From Zerene cesonia (Eukaryota; Arthropoda; Insecta; Lepidoptera; Pieridae): a stretch of DNA of 64,000 nucleotides. Location of the stretch: contig NC_052110.1 in NCBI RefSeq assembly GCF_012273895.1, positions 3,968,001 through 4,032,000 of the forward strand. Reading direction: 5' to 3'. The position numbers and the translations under genes are program-made. Positions 12,521-26,300 of this stretch are shown here, piece after piece; the first letter of the stretch is position 1; each line of letters begins with the position of its first letter. Under the pieces are notes generated by a model, which did not search any database, had not been told where the DNA came from, and worked only from the letters and a program-made list of their open reading frames with translations.

Positions 12521-13719
12521 TTAAGATAAACTGTTAAACTGTTAAAAATATTAAGTACTTTTAGGTTTGGATTTGTTACTAAACACTCAATTGAAAGCAA
12601 TATTCATCATTGTTAGAAATTGTCTTAAAAGGCGTTATTAATATACCGATTCTTAAGTATTTGATGTGATAATGTTAGTAGATAATTCGTACAGCAAATG
12701 GAGTAAAGGTGGCTTAAATATGAAGAAATGAAGAAACTTCTGACGCGACTACTTGTCAATAGTAGTCTAATAAGGAGGGTAAACATGGATATTTGAATAC
12801 GTATACAATTCGGAGCTCGCGTGTGTATAACGATAGTATAAATATTTATGAATTAATCGATACATAAAGTACCGATTGAGTTATAAAGAATTGAAGTTAT
12901 GTTCAATAAACGAAGGGTATGTTCTATTTTATCGCCATTTGCGTATTTAACGTTTTAATTTCTTTAATTATTGAATAATACTTCCTACTTCGTATTACAT
13001 ATTATAGTTCTTAAATAAATATCAGAAATGTGTCATCAAGGCACAAAATATGAAAGTAACCATATAATGGTCTATGTAATTAAAAACTCATTACAGTTTT
13101 TTCTTATCGTTAATCTCAAGAGTGTTCTGTAAATTATTGTAAGAACAAGAAATAATTCTATTAGTGCTTTACTCGTGTTTCTATTTCAAGTTAGGTATTA
13201 CCTCGTTACTGTTCTTGAATATATAATCTGTGGCACGTGGTTTACGTTTGTGAAATAGGTACAGATACCTAGAAGAACGATGGAATTCCCAATCGATATG
13301 TCCCCGTTGAAACGTGAGGTTAATTTAAATTAGAGGATAAATACAAATTGTGCAAAACTGAGGTGGTATTAACTTTGAATGTTATGTTACGGTTAATTTG
13401 TCTGTTTATAAATGATTTTACATTGAAGATTAGTTGCACACGAGTTGTTTAAAGCGTGAAATTATTTTTATAATAATGACGACTATACGATATATATGTT
13501 GTGTCTCAAAATTTCTGTATTGTTTTGCGTTTTACATTGTTTAACTAAAGTATGTGTTTAGTTTGAAAAGGTATAAAAATAAAACAAATATGTCATTCAG
13601 GAATAATGTAACTTAGTACTTATTGTGAATGAATATTCAATATCGATGGATGAGATAAAACCAATGTTTGACTTCCATTATAATATTAAATTTATGCTTT
13701 TTAGCCGACTTTTTAATGT

Positions 13720-13850
13720 GTAAGTCGAGCATACTTCGGTATGAATTGGGCCAGCTCGCATCAGGGAAGTACGACACCCCCACAGAAAATCGGCTTGAAA
13801 TAAAAGCATGCTACTGTGTTGTGTACAGCGGGGGAGTTATGATATGATTT
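13720..13850 (+). mobile_element. Degenerate non-LTR retrotransposon tail
   Basis: Contains 'gaattgggccagctcgcatc' and 'acacccccacagaaaatcgg', a pattern recurring in lepidopteran LINE 3' ends. Degenerate and without ORF. Confidence 0.5.
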
Positions 13851-14059
13851 TTGTGTCTGGGCTATGGAGGTAGTTAATAACAATAGTGAACGCTAGAGAG
13901 TGACATATACTATTTTTTGTTGCAGTGAAACACGTATTTCCCATGGGCATTTCCTTTATATTCTCGGGCCAATATTTTGACGGAAAAATAGTACCTGGTG
14001 TTACACATTAAAAATGTACTATTTGCATTTATACCTAAAGCAAGTATTTCTGTTTGTTA

Positions 14060-14201
14060 TATGTTACTGTGGTACAAAGGATACGTCACTGCCAATTATA
14101 ATCAAAATCTGTTCAGTGGTTTTCACGCAAAACAGTAACAAACAAACACCCATACATCCATACATTCTTACTAACTTTCGCATTTATAATATAAGTAGGT
14201 A
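14060..14201 (+). mobile_element. Lepidopteran short interspersed repeat, 3' part
   Basis: Same family as 12317-12520: 'caaaatctgttcagtggttt', a (CATACATC)-like tract, and the terminus cgcatttataatataagtag. The 5' part has decayed. Confidence 0.65.
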
Positions 14202-14754
14202 CAAGCATTTAAATGTTCCATTTGTAGAAGCACTTGCTACTGCAATACGTGCTTTATCATAACTGAGTATAATGTTGCAAGTTACCAACGCACAATATAG
14301 AGCTATTGTATTTCTTATAATACAGAACAATGGCAAAAATATCGCCGATTTATTTAGAACTTGCAACAAAAGTGTCCAAATTACAGCTATCATTGTTGGA
14401 AATAATTAAAATTCCTTTGTACGAAGTTACGTCAGTTTAATTTCGCGTTTTGCTTATTGTACTTCGCATTTCTTTTTGTTTTATCGCAAATTATTAATGT
14501 AACTAAGTGCAATAGGTACTATTTTTATAATCTAACAAATGACGACGTTCTCTACGATGTTTGAATGGCTAAATATTTTTTTCCAGGAATTACAAGTTCG
14601 CATCTATTGTGGTAAATGATAAAACTATATCATGACATTTCGAAAGTGCTTCTATAAGAAATCTAATTAAGTAAATAAATGTTTCAGATCGAGTTTGAGT
14701 ATTTATAATATTTTAAACACTATTGTGTAATCGGTGTGTTTGATTAGTAAATTG

Positions 14755-14940
14755 ATAGTTTAATAAAAATTATTTTTAAAGTTAAATTAATTCGATATTT
14801 TTCTTATGTTTGAAAGAATTCAATGGATCTAAAGGTCTTATATGTTAATAGTTTAATAAAAAATGATTTAAAAATTAAATTAATTCGATATTTTTCTTAT
14901 GTTCGAAAGAATTCAATGGATCTAAAGGTCTTATGTATTA
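14755..14940 (+). repeat. 93-bp tandem duplication, two copies
   Basis: Two adjacent units (14755-14847 and 14848-14940) share almost all positions, including 'gaattcaatggatctaaagg', with a few substitutions. No coding content. Confidence 0.85.
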
Positions 14941-15510
14941 ATATGTTGGGCAATAACAAGAGTTTGGTTTTATAACGAAAAAAATTTGTTAGTATGGTTT
15001 TTAATTATAAAATATCTGAATTTTAATCATGTATATCTCATTGTGAATGCTGATATAACCATCATGCATTTATATCAATATAAAAAATGCACGCCTAATT
15101 AAAAAACTTAATTGTAGCGTTTAAAATATGTATTCAGTTTGAAACGTATATCTACGTACTTATACTACGTACATAAGTCGTAACATTGAAAAAACTTTGT
15201 TTAAATTTCCACACACCCCAGTAGAAATATAAAGATGATTGATATGGATATGTTAATTTAAAAGGAATAGAAAATATTTTAACACAAATAAAATGATGTC
15301 ATATCAGCGGGTGGAGCCCACGCGAGAATTTCTGCATCAGAAATTAAAGTCGTCATAATGTCAATGTAATTTTAAATTTGACTATATAAAATATTCATTA
15401 ATGTACGTATTACATAACAACTATTTCATGGACGGTGGTTGTACAGAGATATGTTGTAAACCGCAGATAACGTGGTTAATTGATATCTAGTTGTCGCTAT
15501 TTTATATATT

Positions 15511-15690
15511 ACTAGCTGCACCCGGCAAACGCTGTTCTGCCTTACTCTGATCATTTAGAGGTATGAAAAATAGATGTTAGCCGATTCTCAAACATACCCG
15601 ATATGCACACAAAATTTCATAAGAATCGGTCAAGCCGTTTCGGAGGAGTATGGCAACGAAAACTGTGACACGAGAATTTTATATATAAGA
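15511..15690 (+). mobile_element. Lepidopteran interspersed repeat (tagctgcacccggcaaacg type)
   Basis: Starts tagctgcacccggcaaacg and includes 'aatcggtcaagccgtttcgg' and 'acgagaattttatatataag', a conserved repeat end seen widely in Lepidoptera. It is followed immediately by a second repeat at 15691. Confidence 0.7.
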
Positions 15691-15950
15691 CTAGTAGCGT
15701 CCCGCAGTTTCACTCGCGTAAACGGATGTTTCTTTGGGAATATTAGGTTTAAAAGTAGCGTTAGTTATTCCTCAGTGAAACTCCTTTTAAAATCGGTGCA
15801 GTTTTACCAAAGATCAGCCGGAACAAACAGTCAGAGAAGAAAATAATTTGGTGTACATATCTACCCTATATAATACTTTCATATAAATGTAAAAAACGAT
15901 TATTTCAATGTTACAAACAGACAGTCCACTTTCATTTTATAGATATATAG
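15691..15950 (+). mobile_element. Second interspersed repeat abutting the first
   Basis: Begins agtagcgtcccgcagtttc and ends in a degenerate 'actttcattttatagatata'. Head-to-tail with the 15511 copy, suggesting insertion into or beside it. Confidence 0.55.
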
Positions 15951-16639
15951 ATTAGCGTAAATTAGTGCTTTGGAGGGTTTGTGATGTTTTGTATGGAAAT
16001 TTTGCAAACTTCTATTTGTTTTGTGTGATAAAGAGATTTTTATGATTGATTACAGATCTAGACGTGTTACGTAAAAACTTATAAAATTAAGTGAAAAGTA
16101 TATAATAAAAGATATCTATAGATAGGGGGTTACTAGAGGTACTTATAATTTTGCAGAGAACTATTTTTATTTGTCTAGAAAGTCAGTATTATAAATTTAT
16201 AAGCTGTTATAGAATTAAAAAGCAGAAAACAACGTACTCTGTATGTAGACGGGGTAATGAAACCTATTGTGCAATTTTAATCAGTGTATCCAGTGGATTC
16301 ATATTTGCATACCAGGTGCCGGCGAAATTACGAATTCAAGCTTTATAAATTTTAATGAGAATTCCTCCTACTCCCATTCTTTTAATGCAAATTGTATTAA
16401 TCTTAAATATACACTTCTCAGTACGTGATAAATAGAATGTTTACTGAATGTAACTAACAAAGTTGTGTGCATAATAATGTAAGATGTGGGTAGAGGTAAT
16501 ATTTTTGCAGCTGTGTTTAAAAAATGTCTTATATCTCATCTAGGTCAGCCCTTTCTCATTCTAGTGTGTACGACTCGGAACTAATTTGACAGGATACACT
16601 CTTGTATACATTTTATTTATTATAGCGACTTTGTGGAAT

Positions 16640-16830
16640 TCCTTACTTCCTTAGTTAAATGAGAGAGGTTGTTTATTTATTTGTCTGTCTGATTTTCTCT
16701 CACGTCCTAATGAAGCAATTTACGATATGATTTTTGCGTCTAGAGATAGAGTGATATAGCCTACGTTTTCGAGGTGGGAATTTCGAGAACACTTTGAGAT
16801 GGTTTTTTAAGTTTATAATCCCGTTTACAG
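16640..16830 (-). mobile_element. Degenerate interspersed repeat
   Basis: Contains 'ttgtctgtctgattttctct' and 'gcaatttacgatatgatttt', parts of the common lepidopteran repeat in decayed form. Confidence 0.4.
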
Positions 16831-18219
16831 TCTATCCCCTAAGTAAACAAAATAGGTTTTAAAAGTTTGTTTTTTTGAGAATTACCTACGCATGGAGAAA
16901 TAAATGTCTTTGTATATTTTTTAATTTATGGGTTATCTACGTTTAAATTACTGATAATAATGTTATTGACAGGTGACATGACAGGATTATGACAGGTGAA
17001 GTATTGAAATATAAATCCTCGTTAATATTATCGGTAATTTTAAAAATTATGCCGATCATTGGATTCCCATAGTTCTTACATAACGGACTCAAAAAGTTGA
17101 CCGCAAAACATTGCACTTTGTGAAATGTCACGGTCTAGTGATTGTAATGTTTGTAGATATACCTAGTTTGTGATCAATCGCTTCTGATGAATGGGTGAAA
17201 GGTGCCTTTTTTAGCTAACTTAAAAAAGGAGACCACATTGATAAGTCTGGCTTTTACCCATAGGCTCTCTTCTATGTGTTTCTCGTAACATTTAATATTT
17301 TTGCCTGCCTTAATGAGTACTTTTAACATTTACCGAGATCCTTTTGAAAAATTTTTATGAACTCAAATTAAACAAGTTTTTCCTGTATATGCTGATGCAT
17401 ATTCAATAACACATTGCATCGATAGCTTCAAAATATAACGTCGATAAAAAATATTACCATACGCTAAAAGATTACAATACGCTAAAATCGTCTAATTGAC
17501 AGTATCGTGGTTGTCGTTCATAGTGTGTTGATATTTTATAATTTGGTACCTAACTTATTTAACTGAGTACCTACGTTTGAATGTGGATCTTGATAGTTCT
17601 AGTGTTCTTAGTTCTTCGTTCTTAACCTTGATTTCCCCTCCTTCAGAACTTCGCACAGTTATCAGTATAGGTATCTAGAATTCTTCCGTTTTGTGACTAA
17701 TATCGCCACTCTACTCATTAATATTCATTATGTTAATTTGAAAAGGGTCTTATTTTTAGCTTCGCTACGCGTTGACGTAGCTTGGTATACGTCGTTCCAA
17801 CTTATTTATAAATTTTAGTTTTTATTTAAATAATTAAAAGGAGTGTTTATTTTGATGCTTATTATAACAAGAAAATTAACTTACTTCCACGTATATTATA
17901 TACAGCAAAAATGTCCACTTGCAAAAATTATATACAATAAAAATCATTAAATGTCAAGGAGGTGCGTTCTATATACAATTTAAATTAAAAAGTTTTTTCA
18001 GTTAATATACACTCGTATAATACACGTGTGGTGTATCTAATTAGTAAAACGTTTTTTAAATAACAAAAACTTTTTAAATGTAAATTATGTATGCTTTATA
18101 CATCGCGGCTTCAACATTTTTGCCATTCAACTATTGATGAGTCTATTATAAATTATAAAGTCGTAACATATACAACAGTATAATAAAGTGCACCCATAGG
18201 CATTCATTAGACGTAAACC

Positions 18220-18440
18220 TTGACACATACGGATTCTGATCAAGCGCATCTTGAGCCATTAAGCTGCATCTCAGGCAATGGTGTAGAAAGGAGTTGTACC
18301 ACAGAATATAAATGGTATGTACCAAGGACGACGGCGTGCGCGCCGGTTGTTAACCTCGCGGCAAGAATGCGCCCCAGTGGGGTTGACCGGTACGACATTC
18401 GACCTCAACGTGTCTCGAAAAACGTTTTCTGGTTATAATT
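18220..18440. other. GC-rich island, function unknown
   Basis: Clearly less AT-rich than several kilobases on either side (gtgcgcgccggttgtt and similar). A 72-codon ORF is open on the plus strand with no recognised domain; parts of the minus strand are also open. It may be a promoter or leader exon (either strand) or an old element. Confidence 0.4.
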
Positions 18441-20654
18441 ATGTACTGGATTTTTTTTTTCTTTTTTTACAATATTTCTTCATCATTAATTTATAGAAAT
18501 ATAAATAAATGTTGTGTAATGATTTAAATTAAGTATGGGTAATAATGCTAGCATAACTTCAACGAAGACGTAAATTTAACTGCACTAAACACTAAAAAAT
18601 GAATGACATCCACAATACTTAATTATTTATTTTTTAAATTGAATATATTTAATTAAGCATAAATTGATAATTTTAGTATAATCATGGTAGATTACATAAA
18701 AAATATAAGAAAATTTGCGTAGCAATGGTACAACGAAACGAAAGATTTATATCTTTCGTTCCTGTAAAGAAATTTCCTTAGAGAAGAAATCATGATGTCA
18801 TTAATGAAATCGCATAGATTACAATACTTCCATTAAAAGTATTATAGTGACTCGTGTAAAAAGTCACTTAGAATCCTTGTGTATCGGTACCTATATTATA
18901 TGTCGTTATAAAAACTGCGTATAGTTGAGATCCATCTCATCTATCGGTTCCCAAGCTTTAAAAACTCGTTCTTGAACGCGTTTCACAACTTATACAAGTA
19001 AATGTGATAGTATGTAGGTAGGTTTTTATAAACAAATATAGGCATAGACAGCTTGATTATGAACAGTTATCTAGTACTTAAATGGCAAAGGCAAGGAACT
19101 GCGGTAAAATAATAAAAACAAACGTAAAATTAATGTATCTCAAGCCGATAATATGTTTTTTTTATGTATTCCTTTCTATAATACATTATTTATAGTTTGT
19201 ATATTGAATCATATTCTGTGTGGTCTAGATAAAATACAAGATATTTAATATACCTTCTCACATACATTCTTAGCGTAACACAAATAGTGGATATAATATG
19301 TACCTACCTGTACCTATACTGTTGTCAGAATATACTGAATTGAATATTATTGTCTTAGAATAATTCGAAATTTATCGATGCGATATAAACTGTATGCGAA
19401 AATTAAATTAAACAATTTCTTTGATCCCAACTACAGGTTTAAAATAAAAAATTTGTATTATATAAAATCGCAACCAAATTTAATTTAGCGTTGAAAATCA
19501 AGAAAGTACATAGACCATGAAGCGGAAATTAGTGTGTATTGTGAAAATTTCGAACAGGAATATTCAGTATCCAAAAATTGTAAAACATATTACAAGTCAA
19601 AGGTAACATTAGTATATACCTGGAAATGTTATATGGGTACATTACTTATATATACATGCAAGACATGACGAAAGTTTTTTTGTGTCTGTGAATAATCTTC
19701 TGAATTTTGTAGTGTAGTGATTTTTGTTATGAGATATAGTTTTTATTATTATATGTAAGCGTTATAAAAATATTGTTCAATGGATGAAAATAGTTTAAGG
19801 TTTCTACAATCGCAATAACCTATTTTAATTTTAATAATGAAATTAGGCAATGGCGATAGATACGTATAAGAGGTCACGAAGTTCATTAGAAATATAATTT
19901 GTATATTCAATTCGTTTATCACATTGTATCATGTTCAACTCTTACATCATCTTCAATCTTTAAATTTACATTGCAGTTTGCAATAACTCGGCCACAAAGC
20001 AATCAAGATTGGGCTATTGACAGCGTTTGCACTTGTAAAGCTTCAAATGCGAAGGTCGAATTTAAACTCAACACTTAATCCAGTTGAACGCAATCGATTA
20101 TTGTCATATTCTTTATTAGCAATGTGTTATTTTAAATGGATTCAATTTATGATTGAGTCATATTTAGATGTTGAAGCGATTTAATCGTAATACATTATTT
20201 TACAGTGTATTTCAGTACACAACTTCTTTGCTATTTTTTCAACACATGTTTAAAAACTTGACGTTTTATTCAACAGTAACTTAAACATGTGCAAGAGAAT
20301 TACCTCATATATTAGTAGCGGTACTGGTAGTCATCGCAGTAATAAATATTAGGAATATATTCACATGCATAGAATACGGATAGTTTAAATAAATCTGCAT
20401 ATTGTATAATCCAGCAGGCTTATGTGCATAGGTATGAGATCAGTTACAGTACTAGGTAATAAATACGACGCCTGTATTAACTCATTGTCTGGAAATTAAT
20501 GCTAGTTCATAATTTACATTTTCCGGACCAATTGGGTTAAATATACTTCCATAAAGCTACTTATCACGAAAGAGCATAATTCAATTTAGTATAATATTAT
20601 TCTGTTAATCGTTAAATAAATTAAAAATCAATTGTTGCTGACAGCAGTCTAAGC

Positions 20655-20745
20655 GAGAAAACCGTTTCAAAGATAATTTGAAACGGCTTCAAAGAGTTTC
20701 CTTTGAAGAGGACATCCATCTTTAGGCGGATGCGGTTTTTTTTAT
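20655..20745 (+). other. Cluster of stem-loops followed by a T tract
   Basis: Three consecutive hairpins: ccgtttcaaa/tttgaaacgg, cttcaaag/ctttgaag and catcc/ggatg, then eight T. This resembles a small structured RNA with a polymerase III-type terminator, but no promoter elements are evident and it may instead be a repeat end. Confidence 0.35.
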
Positions 20746-22038
20746 ATATTGCTTTTTTATTTTTTAGGTGTTACTCGATGAGCGCTCTTTTCAAGTTTTA
20801 ATGTCTTTTATTATCTTTTTTCTAATGTTTTTCTTTTGTCGATGGTAAGCTTGTAAGAAGTAAAATAAAAAAAAGCATTGGTCTTATGTAGATTCATACC
20901 GAACGAATTAGTCATTGGATAATTGATACTTCATTTGCAATTACGTGGTGAGGTATAAGATTTCATTATTTTACTGCTTATTAATATAGAAACTAGGAAA
21001 CAATAAGCTATTTATTCTTTGATAACAAATCTTACATTTGGCTTACATGCCTTAAAAAGGAAATAGAGCGTTAGGCATAAACAAAGATCGATTTAAGTAG
21101 GTTAATCCTCATATTGACATTGGAATCAATCGTAGGTATATGATGTCGCGGTATAAATGTGTGAGAGTTTGGTCTGGCAAGAGTCCAAGTAGACCGTCCT
21201 CCGGACGAGTGGCCTGCGGTGTACATTACATTTTATTTCTTATTTACGACCCAGACTAAACAAATGGCGAGTAAACAATCTATTATTTGTAAGTTGAGAA
21301 TATTGTAATGTATTACACTATAAATAGAAGGTAGGAAACCTTTCTATAATCGCTTACGTTCACTCCATTTGTCATCTAACAGCGAGGTTATATCATACAT
21401 TGACGTATTTCTCTAGTAAGATAATTATCGACTGTAGGAGAGGTCATTAAATTGCTTCCGCGGAGACATTTTGAAAATGTAATTATCGTCACGGAAATGT
21501 TAGAGAAAAACGGACGCAGTGACAGACTTTGTTTCCATACGGCTTCCGGTCATTAAGATAATGATGTTTCTTTCTTTGTGGCACACAAAATGAGCACTGA
21601 TTTGATATGACTTTATATGCATACACTTATATTATATTATTATAATAAAATTTTATTGTTAAAAAAAAGTAAACATACATTTTAACTCAATGGAGACCCC
21701 GGCTGCAGAACTAGTTTTAACTATTATAATACTGAATATCTCGGATCGACTTGGTTTAACATGGAATAAAAGAAGCCCATGGCACGGGAATAATGTACTA
21801 TTGAAAGAATAGTTAACATCGATTCATCAATTCAAAATCATTGAATTAAGTTGTTACTAACAAATAATCGAATCTCTCCGCTTTATATAATATTAGTTTA
21901 GATATTATATATTTTGATCTTTTTAATACGGATCTATGAATTAGTAAAGATTTAATAAAGACCTTATATTATGTATTTATTTAGCGATGTATTAATTAGA
22001 GAAATATATACTAAACATGTAATTTTTTATCATTTCAG

Positions 22039-23327
22039 GATTGACCCACCGGTACACCAGACGCAATTCCAAATGGATAACAAGAAAAATTTACCAGCGA
22101 CTCAACAGCCGCTGACTCAGCAGCACATAATGGCTCATCATGTCCATCCCGACCAAATATATTCACATCAGCAAATGTCTAATCACATAACATCAAACCA
22201 ACCAATACAAAATCAACCAAATGGTGTGATACATCAACAACAGATTATACAAAATCAGTATCATGCAAATATGACTGCTCGTTCTCCACTTTTAGAAAAT
22301 AGACATGAACTGTATGGTACTAGTCATAATCACGAATACGCAAGACATTACGGAGCAAACGACAATTATAACTACCAGCAACAACAACAGTCACCCATCA
22401 CAGAAAGAACTGAACAAGTGATACACACTGATCATAATGTAAACCATGATATTATGCACAATATTCCCAAAGGATACAATGCGGAAGTTTATCAAGACTA
22501 CATGAAACGTAACCCACCGAAAGATAATAACCAAATATATCAAAATCATCAACCTACGTATAGGCCAAATATGAACCAGTATGGTTCTAAACCTTATTTA
22601 CCATATTCAAATAGAATAGGACCTCAAAGTAATACTGAGTTATTAAGAAGGCAATATAATGAAATACAACAAATGAAAATGCAGCAACAATTACATTATC
22701 AGAATCAAGCACAAATGCATCAACAGCAAAAGTTCGCCGAGCGACAACTTTTGCTACAACAAATACATGGCGTACAGCCACCACCAAATTTACAGAATAG
22801 TATATATTCAGACGGTTCCTATCGCGATGTTGATAGCAGATATGGCAGTAGAAACGATTTTAAAGATTATTCTGGTGACATTCATAAGGAGGTCGATAAA
22901 TATGCTAAAAACAATGAATATAGGGAGATGGAAAAGCAAAATAAACAGTACCAAGAATCGCAATGGACGCACATCAATCAAGAGTCTGGATTTCGAGAAA
23001 CAGAACGCTATCGAAATCAACACGATGAGGAGAAACACAAGCATAGATCACCGCCAACAGATTTTAATAACCAATTACTAAAAAATAATTCTGGCGCAAT
23101 GTCACCGATGAAATCAAGTGAGTCAAGTACGCCTAGTATCAAATCGCCATCTTCTGAGAGTCGAAGAAGTAGTAGCGGTCAAGCGTTGCGTTCCCCCACT
23201 GCGCAAAGGATTCCTTCAGCACCAGTCACAATGTCAGGCATGTTGTATAAGCAAGGTTCTGATGGTCTGAAGGTTTGGAGGAAAAGATGGTTCGTGCTTT
23301 CGGAATATTGCCTGTTTTATTATAAAA
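22039..23327 (+). CDS. PH gene exon A: Q/N-rich N-terminus and start of PH domain
   Basis: The acceptor is ttcag ending at 22038 and the donor is gtaagt at 23328, phase 1. From Met 22073 it covers residues 1-418: a Gln/Asn/His/Tyr-rich segment with QQQQQ and repeated HQQ tracts, a charged stretch, a Ser-rich linker (SSESSTPSIKSPSSESRRSS), then the first strands of the PH domain with the W-R-K-R-W-F signature. The reading frame stays open from the acceptor to Met 22073 (RIDPPVHQTQFQ), so the real start is probably in an upstream exon. Confidence 0.85.
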
Positions 23328-26300
23328 GTAAGTTACTTAGATTATGTTTTGCGGTTTCGCTTTCCGTAATATTTAATGATACTAATTGCATTATTTTTTT
23401 CAGGCCAGGATGAAGAAAAATTACTAGGATCCGTTCTATTACCCTCTTACAAGGTGTCAGCTTGTACAAGCGAGGATAAAGTAATGAGGAAGTTTGCTTT
23501 TAAATTAGAACATGCAAATATGCGGACGTACGTGTTAGCAGCATTGGATCAGGAGTCTATGTTGAAATGGGTTAAAGCACTTACAATGGCTGCGCTTATG
23601 CAAAATTATATGTAAATATTATTTCTTAATATTTAATAACTTAATCGCATTTTGATTTAAAATTTTGTTCCCTACTGATAAAATTAAAATTTTCAGCGAT
23701 CCACAGCAGATTAACGACAGAACAACTGTAAAAACAGAGGTGGGTATTATTGTGTGCATAATGGTAAATCGATGCAGGTTAGTCGCAATTAGTTCACTAG
23801 AGCGTAACCAAGGACAATCACCGGTTTATGGACATAACTGCAAACGGTGATCTATGGCGAATTGACGTTGAACAATTTGATTACCGAATGTTTCTTTTAT
23901 TCACTTTATTCCAACGAATCAAATTAAAAATTACATAATTTTAAGCTATCATTTTTATTTTCTAAATGATAAATATTAAATACTTATCCAAATTTGACAC
24001 GGTAAAATCTATTTAATTACTTAATTATGGTAATATTACAGGACGATGATGAGGTCCCTGGTCCAACATATGCTAACGCACCTCCGAAGCCGCGTCGTTC
24101 AAATGATGGATACAATTCACCTGGATCAGATATGTAAGGAGCATGTGATTGTAATAAATAAAAATTATGTAGATACTAAATGACGTTCGATAACTTTACG
24201 ATTTATTCTTATTTATTTACAGATATGATCCAAACTATGATCTATTGAAGAAACCGGATTCACAATATAACCAGAGTGGAAATCACGGTCAATACCATAA
24301 CCATGCTAATTACGCAAACAAAATTAGTCCAGAATCCTATGTTCGTAGTTCACAATCACCACCTATGCAACATTCTTCATACCAAGCAAAGAGACATAAT
24401 GAAAGTCAAGTTACACCAACGACTTCACATAATACGGATAGATTGAATAGAAATCAAGATCACTCAATTTATAAATATAACCCACAGTCGCCTTCTTTCG
24501 AAAGACCTGTGAATCAACAGCAACAGCCAGATGAGGCCATTTATAATCAACAAACGCAGAACAATCCCTTTTTACAAAATTATTCTGGACAAGAAACAAG
24601 AAGTAAGAATACCGAAATGCAAAATAATCCATCTACTTCAGAGCAAAAGAAATCTAATGCAGTATATGAAGAGAGTTATCCCGAATCAAGGGTTAATTCC
24701 AAAACCTACGATAACAATGCTTACACGCGTGATGTTTATGGCGAATTAAATGCTATTAGATCGGTCAACTCAACCAGTGGAGTTAATGACCGAATTATGG
24801 AGAGACGAACGCCTGATGCATATGGACGGTCTACTTCTTTGTCAAATTATAAAGGTAAAATGGGGGATTACGAAGATGTTTATTCTTCATATTTAAATGA
24901 AAGCACGTCAAAATCACCTAACGCGCCACAACAACGGGATAACATCAGCCTGTCGAGTCAAAAGCAATCGATCAAATCAAACCCGGTAAGTTGACTTAAA
25001 TTTCGTGTTTTAATATTTGAAAATCACGTCGATAAATAAATAATAATTTATATTTTTACAGCCCCAAGAAAAAGTATTTAGTGGACCCTCTGTATTGCGC
25101 AGAAAGAAAATGCAAGCTAGCGGCATTCAACCACCCATGCCGCGACCTCACAGTGCTGATTTTCTAGAATATGAGTCTAAAAACGAATCTCTAAATAAAA
25201 CGATGCCAGCTCGAAATGTTTCTGATATGCCTAAACATCCACAAAGGCCTAAATCAAGTCTCGATATTAATTCTTATTATGACCCCAGTTCAGATACCTA
25301 TTATTCAGAAGAAAAATATGCTGAAAAGATGCGCCAGTCAGCGCAATATTTACAACAGCAAGGTCTGGCACCAAGAAATATTCAAATACCTTTGGCAAAA
25401 TATGCGAGCGGCTTGGCCGAGAAACAACTAAATTCTCCATATGCCCATTCAACGAACAATAACTACGAAACGGAATTTAGTGTAAGACAAAACCGTGATA
25501 ACATAAGCTATAACTCGAAATACAGTGATTTGGAAGGTCTAAACTCCAATTGGATGTTGAAAGAAAAAGAATTGGAAAACCAAAAAGAGTACATGAATCG
25601 AAGTGGAAGCGTAATGAGCGATGGTTCAAATGCAAGTTATCTAAAGGAAGCAAACAGGATTGATCCAAATACAGATGGCTTTATAAGATCGGCGAGTGCG
25701 AGGTTGCCATCTACAGAACGTGAAGGAGAGAAAAAAGTTCAACAGGTACCTGATAGATTTTTTAGCAATATACACAAAGAGAAATTTAAGTAATTGTTTA
25801 CATATTTTTTGTAATCCAACGTTTATTTCTGATACTTAATTTATTATATTTCGTTGTAGCGAGAGGAATCAATGAAAAGATTATTAGAATGGAAACAGAG
25901 AATGCTACAATCTCCATTAACTAGGAAGAGTACACCGGCAACTATATCGTTGGCGAGGTCTTTAAATCAAAGTCGTCAATCATTAAGATCTGATCAATAC
26001 AAACCTAAAACATATGCAAATACTTCTTACAACAGCTATTCTTCTGATGATGAAGGTTAGTTGGTTATATTTATTTAAGATGTATTAGTTTCAGTAGTTC
26101 TATGATTTATGTAGAGATGGCATGAGTACGAAGGAGAGTTATTATGATGATATATCTAAAGTATTCTTTTGAATAGAGCATGAAAAATCAATTATTCATT
26201 TAAGGTAGCATGTGACACAGTCAACAATTAAACTTAGTCCATTTTTCAGATTATTGATCTTATACGTAGTAGATTTGTTTGCTAACATAAATGTACATCT

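Larger units (their letters stand above)
11119..22038. other. Long non-coding stretch rich in repeat fragments
   Basis: No coding exon could be supported. It must contain, or lie 3' of, the missing 5' exons of the PH gene, since the first exon seen opens at an acceptor. It contains several lepidopteran repeat copies, a 93-bp tandem duplication (14755-14940), a GC-rich island (18220-18440) and a hairpin cluster (20655-20745). Confidence 0.7.

Noticed and set aside
13911..13925. Possible exon start after tttttgttgcag
   Set aside because: No sustained open frame and it lies beside degenerate repeat sequence.
22587..23044. Minus- and other-frame ORFs within the PH gene exons
   Set aside because: They are shadows of the plus-strand coding frame, which has the PH signature and consistent splice phases.
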